Assembly (NCBI GenBank): GCA_031969915.1 | Contig: DALYJJ010000073.1 | Location: 1 to 30,738 of the forward strand | DNA: 30,738 bases | Source: DALYJJ01 sp031969915 | GTDB taxonomy: Bacteria > Acidobacteriota > Terriglobia > Bryobacterales > Bryobacteraceae | Reading direction: 5' to 3' | In this document: piece after piece, positions 1 through 8,008 of the stretch | Layout of the letters: every line of letters starts with the position of its first letter | Numbering within the stretch: position 1 is the first letter of the stretch | The notes under the pieces: model-generated | The model's input: the letters and a program-made list of their open reading frames with translations, nothing else | Told to the model about the DNA's origin: nothing | Databases searched by the model: none | Made by a program: the position numbers and the translations under genes

Positions 1-95
1 GATGCGCTCGGCCGGGAGCGTCACCGTGCGGATCGGCTGGCGGCCGGCCGGCTTGGGGCGCTACTGGACGGCGAGGGCGCCGCGCCCCCGGCGGC
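1..95. other. Unassigned left edge
   Basis: This short stretch lies downstream of the deaminase-like gene. I see no convincing gene. On the minus strand a short open run after the stop at 61-63 reads RPKPAGRQPIRTVTLPAE and leaves the window; it could be the beginning of a neighbouring gene, but the piece is too short to judge. Confidence 0.3.
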
Positions 96-584
96 CTACA
101 GTCCGTAGGCGACGCGCAGTCCTTCGCCGGCGTGAAGGATGAGTTCGCCGTTGTCACCTCGGAAAGAGCGGCGGTCGTAGTAGTAATACCAGGGGACGTT
201 CGGATAGTAGTGGCGCAAGAGCGGGCCGCAGGTCTTGGCGCACGGTATGCGCTCAGAGAAGATCTGCAGAACGCGAAGTTTTGGGTTCAACCGGAACCAC
301 TCCGCGGCGAAACCCTCCGAGTGAAGGCCGAGTTCGGCGTCGGGCGTTTCGGCGTGGCCGAATTTCGCGATCACTTCCTTCATGGTGACGTTGCAGGCGA
401 CGTGAACGCCATCGCGGCGCGTCGCCGGATCCTGATACAGCCAGGCGGTGATGTTGAGCGCTCCGAGGTACTCGGGCGTCAGGAGCGGCGGCGCGTGCTG
501 ACGGCGGAAGTCCAGGGCGGCCAGGGGGAGCCGCGGGTCGCAGCGATCCGCGTTCATGGGCATACTGCTGGGAATCTTCGGCAC
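96..584 (-). CDS. Deaminase-fold protein (putative nucleotide/nucleic-acid deaminase)
   Basis: A 162-residue protein with no signal peptide. It shows the zinc-site pattern of the cytidine-deaminase-like superfamily: HSE at residues 88-90, then a strand ending in SERIPC and a PC-x3-C motif (C115, C119) starting the next helix, followed by a WYYYY strand. The family usually has PC-x2-C, so the extra residue is atypical. The order strand-HxE-helix-strand-PCxxC-helix-strand fits the fold, and the 'SER-PC' run resembles bacterial toxin-type deaminases. The substrate cannot be told from sequence. I chose the GTG start at 584 because a GGAGG lies at 596-600, 11 bases upstream; ATGs occur at codons 8 and 10. 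It is the last gene of a likely operon after the thioredoxin and ankyrin genes, 81 bases past the ankyrin stop. A real gene is likely; the activity is inferred. Confidence 0.72.
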   Translation of the reverse strand: MPKIPSSMPMNADRCDPRLPLAALDFRRQHAPPLLTPEYLGALNITAWLYQDPATRRDGVHVACNVTMKEVIAKFGHAETPDAELGLHSEGFAAEWFRLNPKLRVLQIFSERIPCAKTCGPLLRHYYPNVPWYYYYDRRSFRGDNGELILHAGEGLRVAYGL

Positions 585-665
585 TTGAGTCCAAACCTCC
601 TTTCCTCTTCTGAAAGAGTACGCGAGAACGGAAGGCGGCGCGGCCCACGCCTTGAGCGCGGTGGC

Positions 666-1829
666 TTACAGCGCCCCCGGCGCGCGCTCGTGCGCTCGCA
701 GAAACGCGGCGATCTCCGGATACCCGCCGTACTCGGCCCAGCCGGCGGGCGTCGAACGGTGGACGCGGTCTGCGATGTCGACCCGCGCGCCGCGCTCCAC
801 CATCGCCTTCACTGCCGCTTCGTGGCCGTACAGAGCTGCGTGATGCAAGGGCGTGGCGTGGTGGTGAAAACCGTCGGGGTTGAAACGGTCCGGGTCCACA
901 CCGGCCTCGAGCAGCCGCGCCACGATGGAGGCGTGGCCGAGTTGGGCGGCAAGCGCGAGGGCGCGGTGGCGGTCGCCTTCGGACGCCGCCGGCAGCCGCG
1001 CATCCACTTCCTCTACCAGCCCGAGCCCGGCCGCGGCGGGCAATGAATCCACCGTTGCGCCCCGCCGCACCAGGAGCGCGGCGGTCTTCGCGTAACCGAA
1101 GAGCAGCGCCGTGAGCACCGGGGATGTCCAGCGGCCCGAACCCAGGGGCTCCACCGAAGCGCCGGCGTCGATCAGCAGCTCCGTCAACTGTTCCTGCAAG
1201 CCCGCCTCGGCCGGGTGCCCGCTCGAAACCAGGAGACTCAGCGTCGTGCACTTCCCTCCGTAGAGGCCGGCAAGCGAGTTGGGATCGGCTCCCGCCTCCA
1301 ACAGGATCCGTAGGATGGTCCCGGCGTTGGCCGGCGTTCTCTGCCGATGGTTCTCCACGCCGTTCGCCGCAACATAGTGCAGCAGAGTGGAGCGGTGCAC
1401 GGCGGGATCGAAATGCGTGACACGAGTGGAGCGCGCGTGGACGATCGCGGGGTCTTCGGCGATAGCCTGTCGCAGCGCGGCCTCGTTCCCGGAAATCACG
1501 GCCTCCACGGCGGCTTCAAAGCGGTACACCGCCGTGGCGCGATCGGCCACCGCCGCCGCGTATGCCGCAAGCGCGGGCCAATCGAGGAAGTTGTAACCGC
1601 GCGCCACCGTGAGCCGCGCGTCGTCCGAATCGAAGGGCGCGCGGCGGATGTCTTCGGCCGTGAGATGCAGCGGCATCCAGGGGACCTTGGCGTCCAGAAA
1701 ACGTGGATGGCAATGGTGAATGATCCGAAGCGCCGCTTCATCGCCCGCGGCGTGCGCGGCAAGCAACGTTTCCGCCTGCGCCTGGTAGGAGGCGAGAGGA
1801 GCGTCAAAGGGGAGATGATGCATACTCAT
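666..1829 (-). CDS. Ankyrin-repeat protein
   Basis: A 387-residue soluble protein. The first ~110 residues form an N-terminal region found in many bacterial ankyrin proteins, with the signature 'ARLTVARGYNFLDWPALAAY'. After it come degenerate and then good ankyrin repeats, for example STLLHYVAANG...LLEAGADPNS, LLIDAGASV, ALAAQLGHASIVARLLEAGVDPD and ATPLHHAALYGHEAAVKAMVERGARVD. Ankyrin repeats bind protein partners; no catalytic domain is visible. Its ATG overlaps the stop of the upstream thioredoxin gene by four bases (ATGA), indicating translational coupling, and the deaminase-like gene follows. Because ankyrin proteins serve as immunity partners in some polymorphic toxin systems, it could bind the deaminase, but this is inference from position only. 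Confidence 0.88.
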   Translation of the reverse strand: MSMHHLPFDAPLASYQAQAETLLAAHAAGDEAALRIIHHCHPRFLDAKVPWMPLHLTAEDIRRAPFDSDDARLTVARGYNFLDWPALAAYAAAVADRATAVYRFEAAVEAVISGNEAALRQAIAEDPAIVHARSTRVTHFDPAVHRSTLLHYVAANGVENHRQRTPANAGTILRILLEAGADPNSLAGLYGGKCTTLSLLVSSGHPAEAGLQEQLTELLIDAGASVEPLGSGRWTSPVLTALLFGYAKTAALLVRRGATVDSLPAAAGLGLVEEVDARLPAASEGDRHRALALAAQLGHASIVARLLEAGVDPDRFNPDGFHHHATPLHHAALYGHEAAVKAMVERGARVDIADRVHRSTPAGWAEYGGYPEIAAFLRAHERAPGAL

Positions 1830-2461
1830 TCGGCGAGGAGCGCGTCCGCCTTCCTTTCCAGGAAAAAGTAGCTGTAGGGAGACCAGCCGGTGGTTCGCCA
1901 GCGCACGTTGCCCTGACGGTCAATCAGGATGAACGTGGGCTTGCTGTTCGCGGCGAAGGCCTTGGTCAAGGAGCCGTCGCGGTCGAAGGTCTCCCAGCGC
2001 GGCGCCGGGTGCTGCTTCAAGTACTCGCGCCAAGCCGCTTCCTCGTCTTCGCTGGCTACGCCGACCACCGCAAGTCCTCGGCCGGCCCGAGTGGCGGCCA
2101 GCCGCTCCACCGCCGGAGCGCTCGCTTTGCAGGGGGCGCACCAGGTGGCCCAGAAATCGAGGAGCACCGTCTTGCCCTTCAGCGCGGAAAGCGAAACACG
2201 CTTCCCGTCGGCGAGCACCAGCGTGACGGGCGGCGCTTCTGCGTGTAGATCCGTGCCGGAGTTCTTTTCGAGGATTCGAGCGGTGACGAAACCGAAGGGC
2301 CCGAGCAGAAGCACGAAGAGGGCAACCATCCACCAGAGCTTCCGCAGCGCGACAAGGGCGCCGGCGCGGTACAGCACCACTCCCCGCGCGGAGATGAGCA
2401 CGGCCAGGGCGGCCAGCGCCACCGCCATCAGCACGTACCCGTCGCTCCACTGGACGTACAC
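1826..2461 (-). CDS. TlpA/ResA-like membrane-anchored thioredoxin
   Basis: A 211-residue thiol-disulfide oxidoreductase. Two hydrophobic segments (about residues 9-31 and 43-63) anchor it in the inner membrane, and a thioredoxin-fold domain follows from about residue 75. The active site is W107-C-A-P-C111, preceded by VLLDFWAT; the cis-Pro region reads SKPTFILID. Such proteins reduce or isomerise disulfides in periplasmic proteins or assist cytochrome c maturation; the partner is unknown here. The start is GTG at 2461. There is no Shine-Dalgarno, but a TAGAAT hexamer lies six bases upstream, so the message may be leaderless. It is the first gene of the thioredoxin-ankyrin-deaminase operon and diverges from the S4-domain gene 44 bases away. 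Confidence 0.9.
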   Translation of the reverse strand: MYVQWSDGYVLMAVALAALAVLISARGVVLYRAGALVALRKLWWMVALFVLLLGPFGFVTARILEKNSGTDLHAEAPPVTLVLADGKRVSLSALKGKTVLLDFWATWCAPCKASAPAVERLAATRAGRGLAVVGVASEDEEAAWREYLKQHPAPRWETFDRDGSLTKAFAANSKPTFILIDRQGNVRWRTTGWSPYSYFFLERKADALLAE

Positions 2462-2467
2462 ACCCCG

Positions 2468-2473
2468 ATTCTA
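2468..2473 (-). promoter_or_regulatory. -10-like TAGAAT six bases before the thioredoxin start
   Basis: The minus strand reads TAGAAT, then six bases, then the GTG start. Transcription would begin at or next to the start codon. No clear -35 was identified. Confidence 0.45.
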
Positions 2474-2505
2474 CCGTCCACCTCGAGCAGTGCGAGAATG
2501 GGCGC

Positions 2506-2886
2506 GTGAACGGAGTGCGGATCGACAAGTGGCTTTGGGCGGCGCGGTTCTTCAAGACGCGGTCACTGTCCTCACGGGCCTGCGAATTGGGCCGCATCCG
2601 CGCCAATGGAGCGGCGGCAAAACCCGCGCGCGAGGTGAAACCGGGCGACCTCCTGCGGGTTGAGAACGAAGGCGGCGAGTTCGAAATCGAAGTGCTCGGA
2701 CTGAGCGAGACGCGCGGACCCGCGGCCGTGGCGCAGACCCTGTATCGCGAGACCGAAGCGAGCCTCCAGGCGCGGCAGAAAGCGTCGGAGGATCGCAAGG
2801 CGATCCGCGCGTTCGCGCCTCTGCCTGACATCCGTCCCTCCAAGCGCGACCGCCGCCAGATGGAGCGCTTCCGTGGGCGCGGATAG
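2506..2886 (+). CDS. hslR: Hsp15-type S4-domain RNA-binding protein
   Basis: A 126-residue protein with an S4 RNA-binding domain at its N-terminus. It opens with RIDKWLWAARFFKTRSLSS, continues with a glycine/arginine turn (ELGRIRANGAAAKPAREVKPGD), and has a basic C-terminal tail rich in Arg and Lys (PSKRDRRQMERFRGRG). This matches the Hsp15/HslR family, which binds 50S subunits carrying a nascent chain after premature dissociation and helps recycle them. Length is close to the usual ~130 residues. The start is GTG at 2506; an ATG eight bases upstream is out of frame. It diverges from the thioredoxin operon, and the TonB receptor gene follows after about 40-60 bases. Family assignment is secure; the ribosome-rescue role is from known homologues. 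Confidence 0.88.
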   Translation: MNGVRIDKWLWAARFFKTRSLSSRACELGRIRANGAAAKPAREVKPGDLLRVENEGGEFEIEVLGLSETRGPAAVAQTLYRETEASLQARQKASEDRKAIRAFAPLPDIRPSKRDRRQMERFRGRG

Positions 2887-2946
2887 GTCCTCCGCGGTTC
2901 AATCGCGCCCCGGAACGTTCCCGGCCCGATGTTATCTTGGTCCTTG

Positions 2947-5580
2947 ATGCCGCCGGCCCTTCGGGCACTCAACCTCCTGCTGGCTCTCGCCGCCGCCTCA
3001 GCCGCCGCCCAGATCCGGGGCCGCGTCCTCGATCCCTCCGGGGCGGCCGCGCCCAACGCCCAAATCACCCTTCTCTCCTCCAACCAGATCGTCATTGCCG
3101 CCACCACCAGCGCGCAGGACGGCTCCTTCGCCCTCACGCTGCCCGGCCCCGGGGCCTTCTCCGTCGTCGTCTCAAAACCCGGTTTCGTCTCCCAACGCCT
3201 TCCGCTCAGCACCGGCCAGGACGAAGCCAGTTTTCGCCTCGCCATCGCGCCGGTCCCCAATTCCGTGGTGGTCACCGCCGAGGCCGGCCTCGCCGAAGCC
3301 GCAGGCGAGTCGGTCCAGTCCGTCAACGCCCTCTCCCGCAGCTTGCTCGAACAGCGCGCGCCCACCGTCCTCGCCGACGCCTTCCGCGAAGAGCCCGGCG
3401 TCGACTCCCAGCGGACCGTCCCCTCCATGGGCGGCGTCGCCGTCCGGGGATTGCTCGGCAAGAACGTCGCCATCTTCCGCGACGGCGTGCGCTACACGAC
3501 GTCCGCCCAGCGCGGCGGCGTGAGCACGTTCTTCAACCTTCAGGATCCCTCCGGCCTCGAAGCCGTTGAGGTCCTTCGCGGCCCCAACAGCGCCCAGTAC
3601 GGGTCGGACTCTCTCGGCGGCGCGGTGCACATGCTCTCCCGCCCAGCGCCTCTCGGCAAGTCCGGTTGGCACGGTGAACTCGCACCCAACTACTACTCCC
3701 CTGCCCACGCCTTCGGCGGCAACCTGCTGCTCACCACCGGCGGTCCTCGCTACGGCGTGTCTCTCAACACCGCCGCCCGCCGCGTCAACACCCTGCGCGG
3801 CGCCGGCGGCATTGAATCCCGCGCCGCCGTCACGCGCTTCCTCGGCCTCCCCTCCACCATCCTCGGGGATCGCTTCACGGATACCGCGTTCACGCAATAT
3901 GGCGGCTCTCTGCACGCCCAGTTCGCGCTCGCACCCAACCGCCAGTTCGTTTTTCATTACGAACGCAGCCAGCAGGACGGCGCGCGCCGCTGGGACCAGT
4001 TGGCCGGCGGCGACGGCAACCTGATCGCCGACCTGCGGAACCTGATGCTCGATTTCGGCTACGCTCGTTTCACGCAGTACGAAGCGGGCCCTTTCAGCGA
4101 AGTCTCCGCGACGTTCTCCTACAACGCCCAGCGCGAAGAACGCGTCAACCAGGGAGGCAACGGCAATCCTCTCGGCGCGGTCACCCATCAGTACGAGCGA
4201 ACCGCCGTCTGGGGCACGAACTTCTACGCCTCGCGGCGCTTCCGCCGCCACGTCCTGCTGCTGGGCGGCGACGGCTATCGCGAGCGCATGGCCGCCCCGG
4301 CGTTCACCTTCGACCCGGCCCGCAACACCACCGCCCTGACCCGGCCGCGCGTCCCCGACGGGGCCCTTTATCGCACCTACGGACTCTATCTCCAGCACTC
4401 CTTCGAAGCCGATGCCCAAGGCCGCCTCCGCGCCACCGGTGCCGTGCGCTTTGGCGGCGCGTCCTACCGGACGCGCGGCAATCTGTTCAACCTTTCCGAC
4501 AGCGCCGCCGTGAACGCCATCACCGGCCGCCTCGGCGCGTCGTGGCGGCCCTGGCAGCCACTCGTCCTCCATGCAACGTACTCCCGCGGCTTCCGGGCGC
4601 CCAGCATGACCGACCTGGGCACACTCGGCATCCAAGGAAACGGCTTCTTCGAAGCCTCCTATGCAAGCCTCGCCGGCCAGAACGCCTTCCTCGGCGATCG
4701 CGCCGACGATCGCGCCCAGAATTCCGGCCGCCCCGTGGCCGCCCTGCGCCCGGAGACCAGCGATCACTACGACGCCGGCTTCCGCTTCACCGGGGGCCCC
4801 ATCGCCGCGAGTCTCACCGGCTTCACCCTCCGCCTGGACGACCCGATCGTTTCCCAGACGCTTCTCCTGCCCCAGGGCGCCACCGGCCTGACCCTCGGCG
4901 ATCAAATCGTCTCCCGGCAACTCCCCTCCGGCGCGGTCTTCGTTCCCATCGCCACTAATCCTGTTCTCGTCCGCGGCAACCTGGGCGGCGCGCGCCTGCA
5001 CGGCCTGGAACATACGTTCGAAGCCCGTCTGACTCCCCAGTGGACTTTCGCCCACAACGCCACCTGGATCTACGCACGCGATGTTCGCACGGGCCTGGCC
5101 CCCGACATCGAAGGCGGCATTCCACCCCTCACCGTAAATCCGCGCCTTCGCTGGACCCCGCGCGCTCGTCCGTTCTGGCTGGAAGCCTACTCAACCGTCG
5201 CGGACCGCCAGGACCACCTCTCCTCCCTCGCCCTGGCGGACCGCCGCACCGGTGCCACTCGCTCACGCAATAACATCGCAAACTTTTTCAACAACGGCGC
5301 ACGCGCCCGCGGCCTCGTCCAGAACGGCCTGCTGGTTCCCACGGGCGAGACGCTCGCCCAGGTGCAGACCCGCGTCCTGGGCACGGCCACCTCCGCGCCC
5401 CTGTTCACGGGCGTCGCCGGCTACGCTCTCTTCGGGCTGCGCGGCGGCTGGCGGATCAGTGAGCGCTCCACGCTGCTCGCCGACTTCAGTAATGTTCTCG
5501 ACCAATCCCACCGCGGCGTCAGTTGGGGCGCCGACGGTCCCGGCCGCGGGTTCACCGCTCGCTACCGCTTCGATTTCTGA
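2947..5580 (+). CDS. TonB-dependent outer-membrane receptor with carboxypeptidase-regulatory-like domain
   Basis: About 877 residues if started at ATG 2947; an in-frame ATG at 2929 would add six. From 2947 the N-terminus is a clean signal peptide (MPPALRALNLLLALAAASAAA, then Q). Next comes a carboxypeptidase-D-regulatory-like beta domain (GRVLDPSGAAAPNAQITL...), a TonB plug domain (ALADAFREEPGVD..., IFRDGVRY, EVLRGPNSAQYGSDSLGGAVH) and a long beta-barrel ending in YRFDF with a terminal Phe, as outer-membrane barrels require. Such receptors import siderophores, cobalamin, metals or glycans with TonB/ExbBD energy; the substrate is not evident. A TTATCT hexamer nine bases upstream of 2947 and no Shine-Dalgarno suggest a near-leaderless message. 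It converges on the acetyltransferase gene. Confidence 0.92.
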   Translation: MPPALRALNLLLALAAASAAAQIRGRVLDPSGAAAPNAQITLLSSNQIVIAATTSAQDGSFALTLPGPGAFSVVVSKPGFVSQRLPLSTGQDEASFRLAIAPVPNSVVVTAEAGLAEAAGESVQSVNALSRSLLEQRAPTVLADAFREEPGVDSQRTVPSMGGVAVRGLLGKNVAIFRDGVRYTTSAQRGGVSTFFNLQDPSGLEAVEVLRGPNSAQYGSDSLGGAVHMLSRPAPLGKSGWHGELAPNYYSPAHAFGGNLLLTTGGPRYGVSLNTAARRVNTLRGAGGIESRAAVTRFLGLPSTILGDRFTDTAFTQYGGSLHAQFALAPNRQFVFHYERSQQDGARRWDQLAGGDGNLIADLRNLMLDFGYARFTQYEAGPFSEVSATFSYNAQREERVNQGGNGNPLGAVTHQYERTAVWGTNFYASRRFRRHVLLLGGDGYRERMAAPAFTFDPARNTTALTRPRVPDGALYRTYGLYLQHSFEADAQGRLRATGAVRFGGASYRTRGNLFNLSDSAAVNAITGRLGASWRPWQPLVLHATYSRGFRAPSMTDLGTLGIQGNGFFEASYASLAGQNAFLGDRADDRAQNSGRPVAALRPETSDHYDAGFRFTGGPIAASLTGFTLRLDDPIVSQTLLLPQGATGLTLGDQIVSRQLPSGAVFVPIATNPVLVRGNLGGARLHGLEHTFEARLTPQWTFAHNATWIYARDVRTGLAPDIEGGIPPLTVNPRLRWTPRARPFWLEAYSTVADRQDHLSSLALADRRTGATRSRNNIANFFNNGARARGLVQNGLLVPTGETLAQVQTRVLGTATSAPLFTGVAGYALFGLRGGWRISERSTLLADFSNVLDQSHRGVSWGADGPGRGFTARYRFDF

Positions 5581-5598
5581 AGCCCCGGGACCACGCGA

Positions 5599-6567
5599 CT
5601 AGAAGCCGTCCCAGACGCAAGCGTTAAACCGCTTCATGGTGCGGAAGCCGAGGCTCTCATACAACTGCACGGCCTTGCTGTTCGACGCGGTGACGGTGAG
5701 CGTCACCTCACGGCAGCCGGCGGCGGCGAAGGCGGCGAGCGCCGCCCGCATCAGTTCATAACCCACGCCGCTTCCTTTCACGGCCGGGGAGACGCAGACC
5801 TGCGTGATGTGGCCGACCTCGCGGGCCACCATGCTGGACAGGCACACGCCGCACAGGCGGCGCGACTCCTTGTGCCAGGCCACGAATGACGCCGGCGCAC
5901 AGAAGCTGCCGCAGCCCGGGTATTGCACGATGTTGGTGAGGAAGTGGCGGGCTCCGGACGGCGACCGGTACTGGTCGTTGATCAGGCTGTCGACGTGGTT
6001 GTAGTAGGCGTCGGCGATGACCTGGGCGGATTCGTCCTGCAGTCCGGCGTGCCAGTTATCCAGCTCCAGTTTGTCGCGCGAGGGGCCTGCCGGCAGGTTC
6101 GCGGAGGCCGCCAGATCCAGTCGCATAAAGTTCCGCTCGAAGGTGGAGAGGAAGGGCGCGCCCACGGCGTCGCGCGCCGAAGCGGCGAGCATCATCATGG
6201 GCTGGCTTTCCACGCGGCGGACAAAGCCCGGGCGAAGGAGCACTTCGAGCACGGCGGAGAGCAGCGCCTCCTCAGCCTGCGCGGTGCGGTACGCGTCTGC
6301 GACGTAGAGATCGCCGATGAGGCCTTTGCGATCCTCGGTGACGTAGTAGCAGTAGCCCACGGCGCGGCCGCCGGCCTGGAGCGCCGCGCCGCTGAGCGCA
6401 CGCATGCCCACGAAGCGGCGCACCAGGTCGGCCGAGGCCCGGAAATCCCAATGAAGGGACCTGCGCCAGTCCTCGACTTCTTCGGCCAGGAGCGAATCGA
6501 GCGCCTCCGCGCGGAGCTGTCGCAGATCGATCACGTGCAGCGCCGGCGGCTCCGGGAGTGCGGCCAT
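5599..6567 (-). CDS. Tandem GNAT-family N-acetyltransferase
   Basis: A 322-residue protein with two GNAT-like halves. The N-terminal half (about residues 40-170) contains GYCYYVTEDRKGLIGDLYV, a degenerate acyltransferase core. The C-terminal half carries a recognisable acetyl-CoA-binding motif A (ITQVCVSPAVKGSGVGYELM, residues ~255-275) and motif B (LTVTASNSKAVQLYESLGF). GNAT enzymes transfer an acetyl group from acetyl-CoA to amines; the substrate is unknown. The start ATG lies only seven bases after the stop of the aminotransferase reading frame, so the two form an operon. The acetylated compound might be related to the aminotransferase product, but this is inference. Confidence 0.87.
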   Translation of the reverse strand: MAALPEPPALHVIDLRQLRAEALDSLLAEEVEDWRRSLHWDFRASADLVRRFVGMRALSGAALQAGGRAVGYCYYVTEDRKGLIGDLYVADAYRTAQAEEALLSAVLEVLLRPGFVRRVESQPMMMLAASARDAVGAPFLSTFERNFMRLDLAASANLPAGPSRDKLELDNWHAGLQDESAQVIADAYYNHVDSLINDQYRSPSGARHFLTNIVQYPGCGSFCAPASFVAWHKESRRLCGVCLSSMVAREVGHITQVCVSPAVKGSGVGYELMRAALAAFAAAGCREVTLTVTASNSKAVQLYESLGFRTMKRFNACVWDGF

Positions 6568-6574
6568 TAGGGGA

Positions 6575-7784
6575 TTATAGACCCGGCTCGCCGCCGGTCT
6601 TCAAGAACTGTTTGATCGAGCGCACAGCCTGCCGCGTCCGATGGTGATTCTCAATGAACGCGAAGCGGACGTGGCCTTCGCCCATCGGCCCGAAGCCGAT
6701 GCCGGGCGAGACCGCGACGAGCGATTTCGGCCTCGGTCAGCAGCAGCTTCGAGAATTCAAGCGAGCCGAGCGGCTGGAACGGCTCCGGGATGCGCGCCCA
6801 CAGGAACATCGAGCCTTGCGGCGGCGCCACCGGCCAACCGGCCGCGGTGAGCCCGCTCACCAGCAGATCGCGGCGCTTGCGGTAGAGTTCGCAGATCTTG
6901 GCGGTATCCTCCTGGCACTCCCGCAGCGCGATGATCGAGGCGATTTGTATGGGCTGGAAGATGCCGTAATCGAGGTAGCTCTTGATCCGGGCGAGCGCGT
7001 TGATCATGCGCCGGTTGCCGAGGCAGAAGCCCACGCGCCAGCCGGCCATGTTGAAGCTCTTCGAGAGCGAGTAGATTTCGACGGCGATCTCCTTGGCGCC
7101 CTCCACTTCCAGGATGCTCGGCGGGCGGTAGCCGTCGAAAGCGATGTCGGCGTAGGCGAAATCGTGCACGATCATCGAACCGTGATGGGCGGCCAGGCGG
7201 ACCACTTCTTTCATGAACGCCAGGTCCACGCACTGAGTGGTGGGATTGTGCGGGAAGGAGATCAGAATCATCTTTGGCGTGCGCGAGGAGGTGCGATAGA
7301 GGTGCTCGAGGCCGTTCAGAAACTCCGCGGGGTTGGGCATGGGCAGCATGCACGCGTGGCCGTCGGCCATCACAACTCCGTACTGGTGGATGGGGTACGC
7401 GGGGTTGGGGGAAACGACGGCATCGCCGGGGCCGATGGTGGCGAAGAGCAGGTGCGCCAGGGCGTCCTTGGCGCCAATGGTGACAATGGCTTCCTTCTCC
7501 GGATCGAGTTCCACGCCATACTTGGCCTGGTAGCGCTTGACGATTTCCTCGCGCAGCTTCGGAATGCCCTTCGACAATGAATACCGGTGGTTTCGCGGAT
7601 TCCGAGCCGCTTCGACGAGCTTCGAGACCACCGCTCGCGGCGTGGCGCCGTCGGGATTCCCCATACCGAAATCGACGACGTCTTTCTGTTCGGAGCGCAG
7701 CCGCGCCTTCATTTCATTCACCACCGCGAAGACATAGGGCGGCAATTTCTGGATCCGGTAGAACTCACCGGCGGACGAAGACAT
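6575..7784 (-). pseudogene. alaC: AlaC-type class I aminotransferase, frameshifted near the C-terminus
   Basis: From ATG 7784 the protein closely follows AlaC (YfdZ), the PLP enzyme that makes alanine from pyruvate and glutamate: FYRIQKLPPYVF, DFGMGNPDGATP, SFPHNPTTQCVD, VHDFAYADI and the PLP-lysine motif YSLSKSFNMAGWRVGF. At 6716-6722 the frame breaks. Before it the reading is SLEFSKLLLTEAEIA; the family continuation VSPGIGFGPMGEGHVRFAFIEN is present in another frame and runs to a TAA at 6575-6577. Relative to the expected EIA-VSPG joint there are seven extra bases (GCTCGTC), resembling a slipped copy of the adjacent TCGCGGT. As sequenced, the protein would end in a short wrong tail without the C-terminal domain. 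This may be a real mutation or a sequencing/assembly error. A TACAAT hexamer seven bases before the ATG suggests a leaderless message. Confidence 0.85.
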
Positions 7785-7791
7785 ACGTTTT

Positions 7792-7797
7792 ATTGTA
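7792..7797 (-). promoter_or_regulatory. -10-like TACAAT before the aminotransferase start
   Basis: The minus strand reads TACAAT, seven bases (AAAACGT), then ATG at 7784. There is no Shine-Dalgarno in between. This supports 7784 as the start over more upstream in-frame codons. Confidence 0.5.
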
Positions 7798-7859
7798 GTG
7801 GTTCCAGTACTCAGAGGCCTTGCCGAAAACCTCCGTACCGGAGAAACTGATGCGGCGGG

Positions 7860-7994
7860 ATGAGGAACTGGACACAGGACGCGGCTTTCGTGTTGCGCTT
7901 CACACGCAATTGGATCCACTACGGAATGCTGCTGCACGTCTTCGTCTGCACCGTGGTGGCGGCCGCCGAAGGACTCCTGGCCGGGCAGCGCTAG
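7860..7994 (+). CDS. Possible small membrane-like peptide (44 aa)
   Basis: In the 224-base gap between divergent genes, an ATG at 7860 opens a 44-codon frame ending at TAG 7992-7994. It reads MRNWTQDAAFVLRFTRNW, then a hydrophobic stretch (YGMLLHVFVCTVVAAA) and ends EGLLAGQR. It has an amphipathic start and one candidate membrane segment, but no good ribosome binding site, and I recognise no family. It ends 14 bases before the next gene. It could be a remnant of a larger gene or a chance frame. Confidence 0.25.
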   Translation: MRNWTQDAAFVLRFTRNWIHYGMLLHVFVCTVVAAAEGLLAGQR

Positions 7995-8000
7995 TAGAAT
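7995..8000 (+). promoter_or_regulatory. -10-like TAGAAT before the membrane-protein gene
   Basis: TAGAAT is followed by eight bases and the ATG at 8009. No Shine-Dalgarno is present. Confidence 0.4.
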
Positions 8001-8008
8001 AGGGCGTT

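Noticed and set aside
1..60. LacI-like C-terminal fragment on the minus strand (RTVTLPAE)
   Set aside because: An in-frame stop at 61-63 precedes it, so it cannot be the end of a longer protein; too short to assign.
253..1251. 332-codon minus-strand frame overlapping the deaminase and ankyrin genes
   Set aside because: Arg/Gly/Ala-rich, no domain, and shifted relative to two recognisable proteins on the same strand.
3172..5055. 627-codon open frame on the minus strand inside the TonB receptor gene
   Set aside because: Low-complexity Gly/Ala/Glu/Val-rich translation antisense to a well-supported receptor; it is a product of high GC at third positions.
7785..7937. Upstream extension of the aminotransferase
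   Set aside because: The added residues do not match AlaC, whose conserved start is reached just after 7784, and a -10-like hexamer lies in the extension.
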